Positions 7,789 through 16,259 are shown, counted from the first letter of the stretch. The stretch is DNA of 64,000 bases from Bradyrhizobium lablabi (GCF_018129385.1 NZ_JAFCLN010000002.1:620001-684000), one strand, 5' to 3'. Program-made: numbers and translations. Notes: generated by a model from the sequence alone, not told the origin.

Positions 7789-8640
7789 GTGTCCGCTGTA
7801 CCGCCCGATCTTAGAGCGCGCGCCACCTCGAAAGCGTCCGGCATTCCCGGCGTCAAACACGTCGTTGCGGTCGCCTCCGGCAAGGGCGGCGTCGGCAAAT
7901 CCACCACCTCCTGCAATCTCGCGCTCGGCTTTGCGGCGATGGGACTGAAGGCCGGCATCCTCGATGCCGACATCTACGGCCCGTCGCAGCCAAAGCTGTT
8001 CGGTCTGCGCGGCAAACCGCGGCAGATCGGCGGCGGCATGCTGGAGCCGATGGAGCGCTTCGGCGTCAAGGTGATGTCGATCGGCTTTCTGGTCGAGGAA
8101 GACCTCGCCATGATCTGGCGCGGCGCGATGGTGATCCAGGCGATCACCCAGATGCTGCATCAGGTCGCCTGGGGCGAGCTCGATATCCTCGTGGTGGACT
8201 TGCCGCCCGGCACCGGCGATGCGCAGCTCACCATGGCCCAGCAGGCTCCGCTTGCCGGCGCGCTGATCGTCTCGACTCCGCAGGACCTCGCATTGATCGA
8301 TGCCCGCCGCGCGATCGCGATGTTCGACAAGGTGAAGATCCCGATCCTCGGCCTGATCGAGAACATGTCGGGCTTCTGTTGCCCGGCCTGCAATCAGGTC
8401 ACGCCGATCTTCGGCCATGGCGGCGCGCGGCACGAGGCCGAAACGCGCGGCATCCCCTGGCTTGGCGGCATCCCGCTCGATATCGGCATTCGCGCGACGT
8501 CGGACGAAGGACGCCCGATCGTGGCCATCGAGCCGGACAGCGCCCACGCCATACGCTATGTCGGCATTGCCCGCGGCATCTGGAGCGCGATTGTCTCGGG
8601 CGCAGCGAGCCGGCCGCCGCCGCGCATCGTCATCGAGTAA
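7789..8640 (+). CDS. mrp: Mrp/NBP35-family P-loop ATPase (Fe-S carrier type)
   Basis: A 283-aa ATPase with a deviant Walker A (SGKGGVGKST, residues 30-39), switch regions (DADIYGPSQPKL; VVDLPPGTGD) and the C-terminal CxxC (C198/C201 in FCCPAC) that bridges an Fe-S cluster in Mrp/ApbC proteins. It lacks the N-terminal DUF59 domain of longer Mrp proteins. It starts with GTG 5 nt after the poly-ferredoxin stop. Mrp proteins load or transfer [4Fe-4S] clusters, so it probably matures the adjacent poly-ferredoxin or the FDH. Confidence 0.9.
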   Translation: MSAVPPDLRARATSKASGIPGVKHVVAVASGKGGVGKSTTSCNLALGFAAMGLKAGILDADIYGPSQPKLFGLRGKPRQIGGGMLEPMERFGVKVMSIGFLVEEDLAMIWRGAMVIQAITQMLHQVAWGELDILVVDLPPGTGDAQLTMAQQAPLAGALIVSTPQDLALIDARRAIAMFDKVKIPILGLIENMSGFCCPACNQVTPIFGHGGARHEAETRGIPWLGGIPLDIGIRATSDEGRPIVAIEPDSAHAIRYVGIARGIWSAIVSGAASRPPPRIVIE

Positions 8641-8681
8641 GCTGGGCAGCCCGAGAACATGTGGAGGCGGCTGGCCAATCG

Positions 8682-9683
8682 CTATTGGATCGTCGAGAGA
8701 TACAGCGCGGGGTCGAAATAATCCGTGGCCGGCGTCGACGTCGCAACGCCGGCTTCCGCCATGAAGAAATCGCTGACCTGCTGCAACCACCTGGCGACCG
8801 TTCCGTCGGCATAGAGCCGTTTCCATTCCCGTGACGAAAACATCTTTTGCGCTTTCAGCGCTTCGGCGATGTCGGCAACCGAGGCGTTCTGGTAGTGCCG
8901 CTGCTGAAGTGTTTCGGCCGCCGCCTTGGGATTGCGGACCATGTAGTCGTTGGCTTCCGCCCAACCGCGGATGATCCGCTGCACGACGTCCTTGTTGGCC
9001 TGATAATAGGCATGTCCCGCGACCCAGCCTCCGACGACCGCGGACTGCGGATAGAACGCCGAAGCATCCACCAGCTTGACGGCGCCGGGCGCCTTGTCGC
9101 GAACGCGGATGTTGAAGGGCACCCACAACGCCACCGCCGGCACCTCCCCCGAGATGAAAGCGCCGACGGCATCCGGCATGCTGCTGCTCGCCACCTGCAC
9201 GTCGGCAAGGCCAAGGCCGTTGGCGCGCAGGGCGCGATCGAGGAAGATGTGCGCCGTGGTCCGCTCCGTCGTCGCGACGCGCTTGCCGCGGAGGTCGGCA
9301 AATGTCCTGACCCCGCGGTCCGGCCGCACCCAGAGCTGGGCGGTGGCGATCTCGACGTCGTTGATCAGGAAGGCGCGGCCGGCGCCGAGCGCCAGATAGT
9401 TCGAGATCACGCCGCCGGCCGACAGCACGTCCACTTCCCCCCGGGCCATGGCCTCGAACACTTCCGGCCCGGTGTTGCGCTCGACCAGTTCGAAATCGAT
9501 GCCCTGCTTGTCGAACGAGCCGCGATCGAGGCCGGTAAATATCTGGCCATCGACGGCAACGACATGCAGATAGCCGAGCCGCACGCGCGTTCGCGCCTGC
9601 GCGATCGCGGGGGCCGCAAGCGCGGCGCCCGCCGCGAACCCACCGGCGAGCACCTGGCGCCTGCCCAGTATCGGTCCCTTCAT
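8682..9683 (-). CDS. Periplasmic ABC substrate-binding protein, NMT1/SsuA type
   Basis: A 333-aa binding protein with a twin-arginine-like signal (GRRQVLAGGF, residues 7-16) and Ala-rich cleavage region. It has the NMT1/TauA/SsuA pattern: VRLGYLHVV, DKQGIDFELVE, GEVDVLSAGG and FADLRGKRVATTE. Such proteins bind nitrate, sulfonates, taurine or pyrimidine precursors. No permease or ATPase is adjacent. The start overlaps the cyclase stop by 4 bp and has a GGAGG site. Placement behind a cyclase with a Cache sensor suggests it may present a ligand to the sensor; placement with a sulfatase suggests an organosulfur ligand. Both are inference. Confidence 0.85.
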   Translation of the reverse strand: MKGPILGRRQVLAGGFAAGAALAAPAIAQARTRVRLGYLHVVAVDGQIFTGLDRGSFDKQGIDFELVERNTGPEVFEAMARGEVDVLSAGGVISNYLALGAGRAFLINDVEIATAQLWVRPDRGVRTFADLRGKRVATTERTTAHIFLDRALRANGLGLADVQVASSSMPDAVGAFISGEVPAVALWVPFNIRVRDKAPGAVKLVDASAFYPQSAVVGGWVAGHAYYQANKDVVQRIIRGWAEANDYMVRNPKAAAETLQQRHYQNASVADIAEALKAQKMFSSREWKRLYADGTVARWLQQVSDFFMAEAGVATSTPATDYFDPALYLSTIQ

Positions 9684-11803
9684 CTTGCGCCTCCGGCAGA
9701 CGCCAGACGTGCTCTGCCCAGTTCCGCGCGAAGCCGTTCCGCGTGGTAATGCGCAACGCCGTCGCCTGGATACTGGGTAAGAAAATCAGTCACCCATACC
9801 AGCGCGGTGGCCGGCGGGTCCTGCCGGATCGCGGCGTAGACGATTTCCCAGCGCTGAAGCAAGGCATGCTCGGAGACGCCTTTCGTCTCGCCGCGCAATT
9901 CGAAAATCCGAACGGCCTCGGCAAAGCCCTTGGGACTGATCTCGTCGACGCTGCGGAAGACAAAGCGTCCCTCGACACGCTCCTTCACGGCGGCGGTGAC
10001 CAGCACCCGCGTCCCGTAATTCTTGTTCAATCCCTCGAGGCGCGCGGCCAGATTGATGTTGGCGCCGAGCGCGGTGTAGTTCATGCGGTCTGAGGAGCCG
10101 ACATTGCCGACCACGGCATCGCCGGTATGCAGGCCGAAGCGCGTTTCATACGCCGGCCAGCCGGCCTTGCGGAACGCTTCGTTCAGCACATTGTTGCGCT
10201 CAAGGCAGGCGAGCACCGCCTCGCAGGCGTGAACGACGTGATCGGGATCGTCGTCGGGCGCGTTCCAGAACGCCATCACGGCATCGCCGATGAATTTGTC
10301 GATCGTGCCGTGATGCCGCATGATCGTCTCGGAGAGCGCCGCAAAGTAGCGTGACGTAAAGATCATCACTTCGGAAGGATCGGCCCTTTCCGTCTTGGCC
10401 GTGAAATCGGCAACGTCGGTAAACAGCACGGAGATTTCTCGCCGCGTTCCGCCAAGCTGCAGCGATGTTCCGGATTCGATCAGTTGCCGCACGATCGGCC
10501 GCGGCACGAAAGCAGAGAAATTCCGCAGCACCGTCCGCATCGTGAAGACCGAGCGGCCGAGCTCGTTGATCTCGTCGATGACGGAGCGCACCGGCGGACG
10601 GTCCGCGAGCTGAAAATGCTGAATTTCGTCAGTCTGTTGCGCCAGACTCCGCAGGCTCTGCGCGAGCATCGAACCGAGCCAGATCGCCAGCGGCAGCATG
10701 CCGAGCACAAAGCCGAGCGCCAGTGCGAACAGGGCGGTGCGCTCCTTGATGATCGTTGCAAAGAACTCATCGAGCGCCGCGATCACCGCGAGCTTGATGT
10801 TGGCATTGCCCGCCGTCTCGATGCCATGAAAGGCCGCGACATAGGTGCGTCCTGCCTGGTCGGCGAAGAACTGCTGCGACGTGCCGTTCTTCTTCCGCTT
10901 CAACGCATCGATGGCGTGCGCAAGGCCCGGAAGCCCGATCGCACCGATATCAGGCAACTCGTCTTCGCGCTTGGGGATTTCGGCCATCAGCCGGCTCATC
11001 TCGGGATGGCCGACAATCCGGCCGGACTCGTTGAACAGGAAAGCGACTCCGGATTTGCCGAGCTTCTGCTCGGAGAGCATTTCCTCGAGGCGATTGAGCA
11101 GGAGATCGGCAGCCACCACGCCGCGGCGGCCCTCCTTCAGAGGCGTACGCAAGGTGTAGCCGGGCTGGCCCGTCGCAAAGAACACATAGGGCCCGGTCAG
11201 CAGCGTCTGTTCGTCCTTGAACGCTTCGATATACCAGGGCCGCTGGCGCGGATCGTAGCCGGACGGTCCCTTGACCTCACCGACCTGGATCAAGTTCTCC
11301 GACAGGAACACCGTGGCTGACGACGGCGCGGCGCCCGTGCGCGAAATGATGACCAAGCGAAACGCGGCATCTTCGTCGACGCCGAGGCTTTCCCGGAACG
11401 CCGGCTTGGCGCGGTCGATCACATCCATTTCCAGGAACGAGCCGTCCTCATAGCCGACATAGAGATTGAAGAGCTGCGGGTTGTTGCGCAGCATCGAGGC
11501 CATCAGGCCGTAGAGCCGCGAGTTGTCCTCGATCTCCGCCGACTGGATCCAGGGCAGTCCGGCGAGAATCTCAAGATTGTCGCGTACATTGCGGAATTTC
11601 GCATCGATCCTGGAAGCACCCAGTTGCGCGACCTTGTCGATGAAGGTGCTCGCCGCCGTCTGCGTGATCAGCGAGACGCGGCTGAAGCTGAGATAGACCA
11701 GCGTCAATCCGACGAACAGCACCACGGCCACGAACAGCGCGACGATCGAGGTGCGAAACCCAACACGAAACTTGCGCTGCGAGGCGGAGCGGATGTCGGT
11801 CAT
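9680..11803 (-). CDS. Membrane adenylate/guanylate cyclase with extracellular Cache domain
   Basis: A 707-aa class III nucleotide cyclase. A first membrane helix (about residues 18-42) precedes a large periplasmic dCache-like sensor (QRPWYIEAFKDEQTLLTGPYV is split here as QRPWYIEAFK and TLLTGPYVFF). A second helix lies near residues 355-385, followed by a HAMP-like linker. The catalytic domain begins around residue 455 (ISVLFTDVADFT) with metal-binding Asp, DKFIGDAVMAFW, and an NINLAARLE segment with the transition-state Asn and Arg. Product is likely cAMP. It is coupled by 4-bp overlaps to the HAD remnant upstream and the binding protein downstream. Confidence 0.9.
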   Translation of the reverse strand: MTDIRSASQRKFRVGFRTSIVALFVAVVLFVGLTLVYLSFSRVSLITQTAASTFIDKVAQLGASRIDAKFRNVRDNLEILAGLPWIQSAEIEDNSRLYGLMASMLRNNPQLFNLYVGYEDGSFLEMDVIDRAKPAFRESLGVDEDAAFRLVIISRTGAAPSSATVFLSENLIQVGEVKGPSGYDPRQRPWYIEAFKDEQTLLTGPYVFFATGQPGYTLRTPLKEGRRGVVAADLLLNRLEEMLSEQKLGKSGVAFLFNESGRIVGHPEMSRLMAEIPKREDELPDIGAIGLPGLAHAIDALKRKKNGTSQQFFADQAGRTYVAAFHGIETAGNANIKLAVIAALDEFFATIIKERTALFALALGFVLGMLPLAIWLGSMLAQSLRSLAQQTDEIQHFQLADRPPVRSVIDEINELGRSVFTMRTVLRNFSAFVPRPIVRQLIESGTSLQLGGTRREISVLFTDVADFTAKTERADPSEVMIFTSRYFAALSETIMRHHGTIDKFIGDAVMAFWNAPDDDPDHVVHACEAVLACLERNNVLNEAFRKAGWPAYETRFGLHTGDAVVGNVGSSDRMNYTALGANINLAARLEGLNKNYGTRVLVTAAVKERVEGRFVFRSVDEISPKGFAEAVRIFELRGETKGVSEHALLQRWEIVYAAIRQDPPATALVWVTDFLTQYPGDGVAHYHAERLRAELGRARLASAGGAR

Positions 11804-12099
11804 CGCATCAAATCGGTATTCGCCGCTGACAAGCCCCAGATCGCCGCCTCCAACGCGTGGCTTTCAATGAGACGCCGATTGGTATCGTCGGTGGACAGGA
11901 CGAAATCGGCGCTTCCTTGCGTCGTCACCTTGGCGACGAAGTCGGTGATCGATTTCTTCGCTGCGCCATCGTTCCATGAGGGTAGTGGATCGCTCTGGGC
12001 AAAAGCTACGGCCCGGAGAAAGACAAGCCAGAGCACGGACAAGACGACGATGGTGGTCTGTCGGATGACGGAAGGAAGCAAAGCAGCCATTGCAGTCAC
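11800..12099 (-). pseudogene. Truncated HAD-family hydrolase remnant with intact signal peptide
   Basis: A 99-aa frame with a convincing signal peptide (about residues 13-35, ending FAQS). DPLPSWNDG ... ITDFVAKVTTQGSADFV follows, resembling the start of secreted haloacid-dehalogenase-like phosphatases found beside sulfatases. The expected catalytic DxDGT motif is absent: after residue 69 the sequence diverges (LSTDDTNRRLIESHALEAAI) and stops. It overlaps the cyclase start by 4 bp. I read it as a 3'-truncated gene whose reading frame is kept, perhaps because translation is coupled to the cyclase. A short functional secreted peptide remains possible. Confidence 0.6.
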
Positions 12100-12179
12100 T
12101 CACGCCAGCGAGGGGTTGCAGGATTCTTCGACATTGCCGGCCCGCCTTCAGGCGAGCCGGTTCAAATGACGCCTGCCGA

Positions 12180-13970
12180 TCAGCGAGCTTGAAGCTGCTG
12201 TTGGATGATCCTGGTCAGTTCGGCGCGGACCCTCTCGACGTCCATTCCCTCCGCAAGCGCCCTCTTCTGCTTGATGCCCTCGAGCATGCTCTCCATGATA
12301 TTGGCCGGATTGAAGCTCGGCGGGAACGATCGGGGCGGGAACTCCTTGAACGTCGCGACGAACTGGAAGACGTCGTCCATCGTGCCGTATACGGCCCCCA
12401 CCTCGTTCAAATTCCAGTCCCAGTACGTATTGGACGTGATGTCCGCCCGTTCGAACGGGTCCTGCATCAGGTTGAAGATTTTCTGAAGGCGGAGCGTGGT
12501 GAACGGCTCGCCCCACAGTCCCATCGTGCCTTGCTTGCGCTGCTCGGAGTAGACGTATTTCAGGTCACCCTTTCGCAGGCCCACCAGCAGCCCGTCGTCA
12601 TCGGCATAGAAGAACTTGTCGCGGGCGCTCCTGGTGCCGTTGTTGTTGCCGGGCGTTCCGCTCACGTTGCGCAGGAACTGCGACTGGTCGAATCCATCAA
12701 GATGTACCTTGTAATTTATCCCGTTCGCGATGTAGCCCGCTTTCAACTTGTTGACGATGTCGGGCTCGCCGGCGATGGCGCAAAGCGTCGGTATCCAGTC
12801 GTTGTGACTCATGAGCTCGTTGCTGACCGTGCCAGGCTTGATGTTTCCCGGCCAGCGCACCAGGCACGGTACGCGGAATGCCCCTTCCCAGTTGGTATTC
12901 TTCTCGGAGCGGAACCAGGTCATCGCGCCATCCGGCCAGGTGTTCATGTGCGGGCCGTTATCGCTGGTGTAGAGAACGATGGTGTCGTTGGCGATGCCCA
13001 TGTCGTCGAGCGCCTTCAGCAACGTTCCGATGGTGTCGTCATGCTCCAGCATGCCGTCGATGTACTCGCTGTCGCCATGGGTATATCGGCCTCGATGGCT
13101 GCTCCGCACATGCGTACGCAGGTGCATGCGGGTGGAATTGAACCAGCAGAAGAACGGCTTTCCGGCAGCCTGCTGCCGTTTCATGTAGTCGATGGCGGCC
13201 GCTGACGTCTCGTCGTCGATCGTCTCCATCCGCTTCTTGGTGAGAGCACCGGTATCCTCGATGGTCTGCTTGCCGATCTTGCCGAAGCGCGGATCGACGG
13301 TCGGATCGTCCCGGTCGGACGCCTTGCAGCGCAAGACACCGCGCGGGCCGAACTTGGCGCGGTAGGCCGGATCCTTCGGATAGTCCGGCAGCTCGGGCTC
13401 CTCTTCGGCATTGAGGTGATAGAGATTGCCGAAGAACTCGTCGAAGCCATTCACGGTCGGCAGCGATTCGTTGCGATCGCCGACGTGATTCTTTCCGAAC
13501 TGGCCGGTGGCATAGCCGAGATTCCTGAGCAGTCCACCGATCGAGGGATCGAGTTGGCTCATACCCATCGGCGCACCCGGAAATCCGACCTTGCTCAGTC
13601 CGCTGCGGATGATGTGCTGGCCGGTAAGAAAAGCCGAGCGGCCAGCCGTACAGGACTGTTCGCCGTAGTAGTGCTGCATCTTGAGGCCCTCGCGGGCGAT
13701 ACGGTCGATGTTGGGCGTCTCGTAACCCATCAACCCGTTGGAATAGGCGCTGATATTTGCAATGCCGACGTCGTCGCCAAAAATCACGAGGATGTTTGGC
13801 TTGCGGCCGGACGGCGTTGCGGGCTGTGCTACGGCGGGTGCTGCTGCCGGCGCGGTCTTTTGGGCCTGCGCCAGCGCCTCTGAGTTCAGCGAGGCCGCTG
13901 CAACGAGAGTAGAGGTGCCGAGCAAGAGATTACGGCGGTCGATGGTCTTGCCTTTCGGTTCATCGCTCAT
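12180..13970 (-). CDS. Arylsulfatase (type I, formylglycine-dependent)
   Basis: A 596-aa secreted sulfatase that hydrolyses sulfate esters. A twin-arginine motif (DRRNLLLGT, residues 11-19) is followed by a long Ala/Pro linker. The metal-binding start is NILVIFGDDVG (D66, D67). The active-site signature is SCTAGR, with Cys107 the residue converted to formylglycine. Later hallmarks are FGKNHVGD, YTSDNGPHM and the conserved C-terminal region. The ATG at 13970 has a GGGAG site; an upstream ATG at 14021 adds residues with no family match. A formylglycine-generating-enzyme homologue is two genes upstream in the same operon. Confidence 0.93.
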   Translation of the reverse strand: MSDEPKGKTIDRRNLLLGTSTLVAAASLNSEALAQAQKTAPAAAPAVAQPATPSGRKPNILVIFGDDVGIANISAYSNGLMGYETPNIDRIAREGLKMQHYYGEQSCTAGRSAFLTGQHIIRSGLSKVGFPGAPMGMSQLDPSIGGLLRNLGYATGQFGKNHVGDRNESLPTVNGFDEFFGNLYHLNAEEEPELPDYPKDPAYRAKFGPRGVLRCKASDRDDPTVDPRFGKIGKQTIEDTGALTKKRMETIDDETSAAAIDYMKRQQAAGKPFFCWFNSTRMHLRTHVRSSHRGRYTHGDSEYIDGMLEHDDTIGTLLKALDDMGIANDTIVLYTSDNGPHMNTWPDGAMTWFRSEKNTNWEGAFRVPCLVRWPGNIKPGTVSNELMSHNDWIPTLCAIAGEPDIVNKLKAGYIANGINYKVHLDGFDQSQFLRNVSGTPGNNNGTRSARDKFFYADDDGLLVGLRKGDLKYVYSEQRKQGTMGLWGEPFTTLRLQKIFNLMQDPFERADITSNTYWDWNLNEVGAVYGTMDDVFQFVATFKEFPPRSFPPSFNPANIMESMLEGIKQKRALAEGMDVERVRAELTRIIQQQLQAR

Positions 13971-14056
13971 TTCGACGCTCCCTGTAATGTGGACACCCCT
14001 ACTTCGCGCGGGCTTCCGCACGCGTGGTCAGCAGAGGATCGGCCGGACCATGGCGT

Positions 14057-14365
14057 TCAGGCTGCCCTGCCGCCGGCCATCGAGTTCTTGATGAGACCGA
14101 CAATCGCAGTGACAATCGCGCCGGCCACGCCGCCGCCGACCGCCTGCCCGGCCAGGGCCGCGATATCGATGTCGCCCCCTGCGGCGCCCTGCAGCATCGG
14201 CAGCAACGCGGTGAGCAGCGTGCCGCCGCCCGCGCCGCCGAGTGCACCGGCGATCGTGTTGCCGAGCGCGCCGAGATCGAAGTTCTTCATCGCGGCCCCA
14301 GCCGCGTTGCCGCCGATCGCGCCGGCGATGAGCTGAATAATGAGATTGATCACGGTTGCCGACAT
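14057..14365 (-). CDS. Small glycine-rich hydrophobic protein between FGE and sulfatase
   Basis: A 102-aa protein, Gly/Ala-rich, with three hydrophobic stretches (about residues 5-26, 40-56 and 72-92) containing repeated GGxxxG-like packing motifs. It has one Asp-rich hinge (GGDIDIAALAG). The ATG at 14365 has an AGGAG site; longer upstream frame is ignored. It lies between the sulfatase and its presumed activator. A membrane-associated or pore-like small protein is possible. I do not recognise a named family. Confidence 0.7.
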   Translation of the reverse strand: MSATVINLIIQLIAGAIGGNAAGAAMKNFDLGALGNTIAGALGGAGGGTLLTALLPMLQGAAGGDIDIAALAGQAVGGGVAGAIVTAIVGLIKNSMAGGRAA

Positions 14366-14406
14366 CTCGGTTCTCCTCTTTGTTGCGACTTGATGTTCCG
14401 GTGCCT

Positions 14407-15402
14407 TTATGCGGCTCCTTCGCTCGCGCCGGTTCGACGAACGACGCAGCGGAATCCGACGTGGCTGGTCGAGGTGTCGACCGGCTCGGCATGACGCGCG
14501 GCCGGCCGGTAGCGGCGGCAATAGTTGGGCGCGCAGAGGTGCGAGCCGCCCTTCAAAACCTTGCGCGGAATGCGGATATCGGGTTGACATGGATCAAGGC
14601 TGCCGGCCTCCGGGCCGCCGCGCGGATTTTGCGGAATGCAGCAGGCCTTGGGCGCGTCGGCTTCATGCCTTGTCGACCACCAGTCGGAGGTCCACTCCCA
14701 GACATTGCCGATCATGTCGTAAAGGCCATAGCCGTTCGGCGGAAACGCCGTCACCGGCGAGGTGCGCTCGAAGCCGTCCTGCCCCAGATTCTCGGTCGGA
14801 AAATTGCCCTGCCAGATATTGGCCATGTGCCGGCCGCCCGGCGCGAGCGCATTGCCCCAGGCATATTCCTCGCCGTCGAGGCCGCCACGCGCGGCGAACT
14901 CCCATTCGGCTTCGGTCGGCAGATCCTTGCCGGTCCATTTTGCGAAAGCCATGGCATCGGCAAAGGACACGTGCACGACGGGATGATTGTCCGATACGTT
15001 GATGCTGCTCTTCGGCCCGTAGGGATGCCGCCAGTCAGCCCCTTTCATGAAGGTCCACCACTGGCTCCAGTCGCGCAGGTCGGTGACGCGCCGCGGCGGT
15101 GAGAACACCAGCGATCCCGCATAGATCATGTGCGGCAAAGCGCCGGGATAATCCCTCGGATCGGGCGGGACCTGCGCCGTGGTGACGTAGCCGGTCGCCC
15201 TCACAAAATCCTTGAATTGCCGGTTCGTCACCGGCGTACGGTCGATCCAGAAGCCGTCCACCGATACGCGATGCACCGGCGCCTCTTCCGGATAATGATC
15301 GTTCGATCCCATCCGGAAGGTGCCGCCTTCGATCCAGACCATTTCGTCGGTCTGGCGCTCATCCGGCTGCGCTTCGCTGTCTCCGATTTCCGTCGGCTGC
15401 AC
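14407..15402 (-). CDS. Formylglycine-generating enzyme (sulfatase-modifying factor) family protein
   Basis: A 331-aa FGE-sulfatase-domain protein. It begins near MVWIEGGTFRMGSN and carries VSVDGFWIDRTPVTN, PVVHVSFADAMAFAKW, LPTEAEWEFAARGG, NVWEWTSDWW and, near the end, GGSHLCAPNYCRRYRPAAR, which contains both active-site cysteines of aerobic FGE. It converts the sulfatase active-site Cys to formylglycine in the cytosol. The chosen start is GTG at 15402 with a GGAGG site 9 nt upstream; an ATG at 15342 would remove 20 residues but lacks a comparable site. It almost certainly activates the sulfatase of the same operon. Confidence 0.93.
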   Translation of the reverse strand: MQPTEIGDSEAQPDERQTDEMVWIEGGTFRMGSNDHYPEEAPVHRVSVDGFWIDRTPVTNRQFKDFVRATGYVTTAQVPPDPRDYPGALPHMIYAGSLVFSPPRRVTDLRDWSQWWTFMKGADWRHPYGPKSSINVSDNHPVVHVSFADAMAFAKWTGKDLPTEAEWEFAARGGLDGEEYAWGNALAPGGRHMANIWQGNFPTENLGQDGFERTSPVTAFPPNGYGLYDMIGNVWEWTSDWWSTRHEADAPKACCIPQNPRGGPEAGSLDPCQPDIRIPRKVLKGGSHLCAPNYCRRYRPAARHAEPVDTSTSHVGFRCVVRRTGASEGAA

Positions 15403-15431
15403 GGCTACGCCCCTCCACGCATGTTGGCGGC

Positions 15432-15638
15432 CTACTGGCAGTAGTCCCAAAAGTCCTGCGTGCGGGATGATTGGTCCGAGGCAGCTTGCGTGCCGAGCGC
15501 GCGCGCCGCCCCGATATTCATCGGGCAAGCGGGAGTGGATGACGCACCGAGCGCAAGTGTTACGCCGCAAGCCAGACCGCCGAGAATGTTGGAAAAGTCA
15601 CGTCCCCGACGATCAGCCGTCGTCTTTGATGAACGCAT
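15432..15638 (-). CDS. Possible small secreted protein upstream of FGE
   Basis: A 68-aa frame starting MRSSKTTADRRGRDF, then a hydrophobic stretch (NILGGLACGVTLALGASS, about residues 17-34) resembling a signal peptide, then a short Cys-containing mature part ending FWDYCQ. A weak AAGGG lies upstream. It ends 29 nt before the FGE start on the same strand. There is no recognised family; it could be the first gene of the sulfatase operon or a chance frame. Confidence 0.35.
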   Translation of the reverse strand: MRSSKTTADRRGRDFSNILGGLACGVTLALGASSTPACPMNIGAARALGTQAASDQSSRTQDFWDYCQ

Positions 15639-16259
15639 TTGTCGAGCCCTTTCATTTTCAACCCCGCCGGACTGTCCGGACGAAGGAAACAAGTCAGCCC
15701 CACTTTCCTTTTTCCATGCGCACGCGCTGCGCATACTCCTCCTCTGTCGGCCCACGCTGGTGATGCAACGTAGACGTGCTTCAGCTCCCTGGAAATTGCT
15801 AAGATAGATCAGCGCGAAGGGTCTGTGATGTGCAGTTCGTGCCAAATGCAGGCCGGGCCATGTCACACCTAACGAAAAATGGCTGGACGTCGATCAATCG
15901 ATCGGCGTCATGCAAATCACCTTTTATGAAAAGTCGCCGAAGTTTTTCGGCGCAAGCTGCAAGGGCTTGCGTGGCAACGACATCGTGCCGCGTCAAACCG
16001 GCTTAGCGAAACAAGGTCAGAGCCAGCAAAGCCACAGGTATGGAGCCCACCACGATCACAGCAATGCGGTAAAGCAGTTCATTTCCCATGCACGCAAGGC
16101 TAGCCTCGGCGACGCGGGTAACAAGTGCACTATGTGCCAAAAATTCCCGAATGCAGAACGCACGCCGGATCGCGCAAATTGTCGCCGTTGCAAAAAAGTC
16201 ATTGTCGCCAGTTAGTTGTGTGACCTATTGTACTCGCGTGGCAGTTCGAGGCGCGTTAC
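15639..16259. other. About 620 bp with no convincing gene apart from one tiny frame
   Basis: The stretch lies between the leftward sulfatase operon and the rightward AraC gene. Its composition is less GC-rich than the flanks, and frames in it show no codon bias or motif. The only coding candidate is the 28-codon hydrophobic frame at 16003-16089. It should hold divergent promoters for both sides. No strong palindrome or terminator was seen. Confidence 0.6.
16003..16089 (-). CDS. Candidate 28-aa single-helix membrane protein
   Basis: A short frame beginning MGNELLYRIAVIVV, followed by GSIPVALLALTLFR and a TAA stop. It would be almost entirely one transmembrane helix with Arg at its end. The ribosome-binding site is weak. 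It could be chance, but the clean hydrophobic profile with charged ends is typical of small bacterial membrane proteins. Confidence 0.22.
   Translation of the reverse strand: MGNELLYRIAVIVVGSIPVALLALTLFR

Noticed and set aside
7735..9756. 673-codon minus-strand frame opposite mrp and the binding protein
   Set aside because: It is arginine-rich with no domain, and both real genes in the region have clear motifs in other frames.
15910..16215. 101-codon plus-strand frame between the FGE operon and the AraC gene
   Set aside because: No signal peptide, domain, codon bias or ribosome-binding site.
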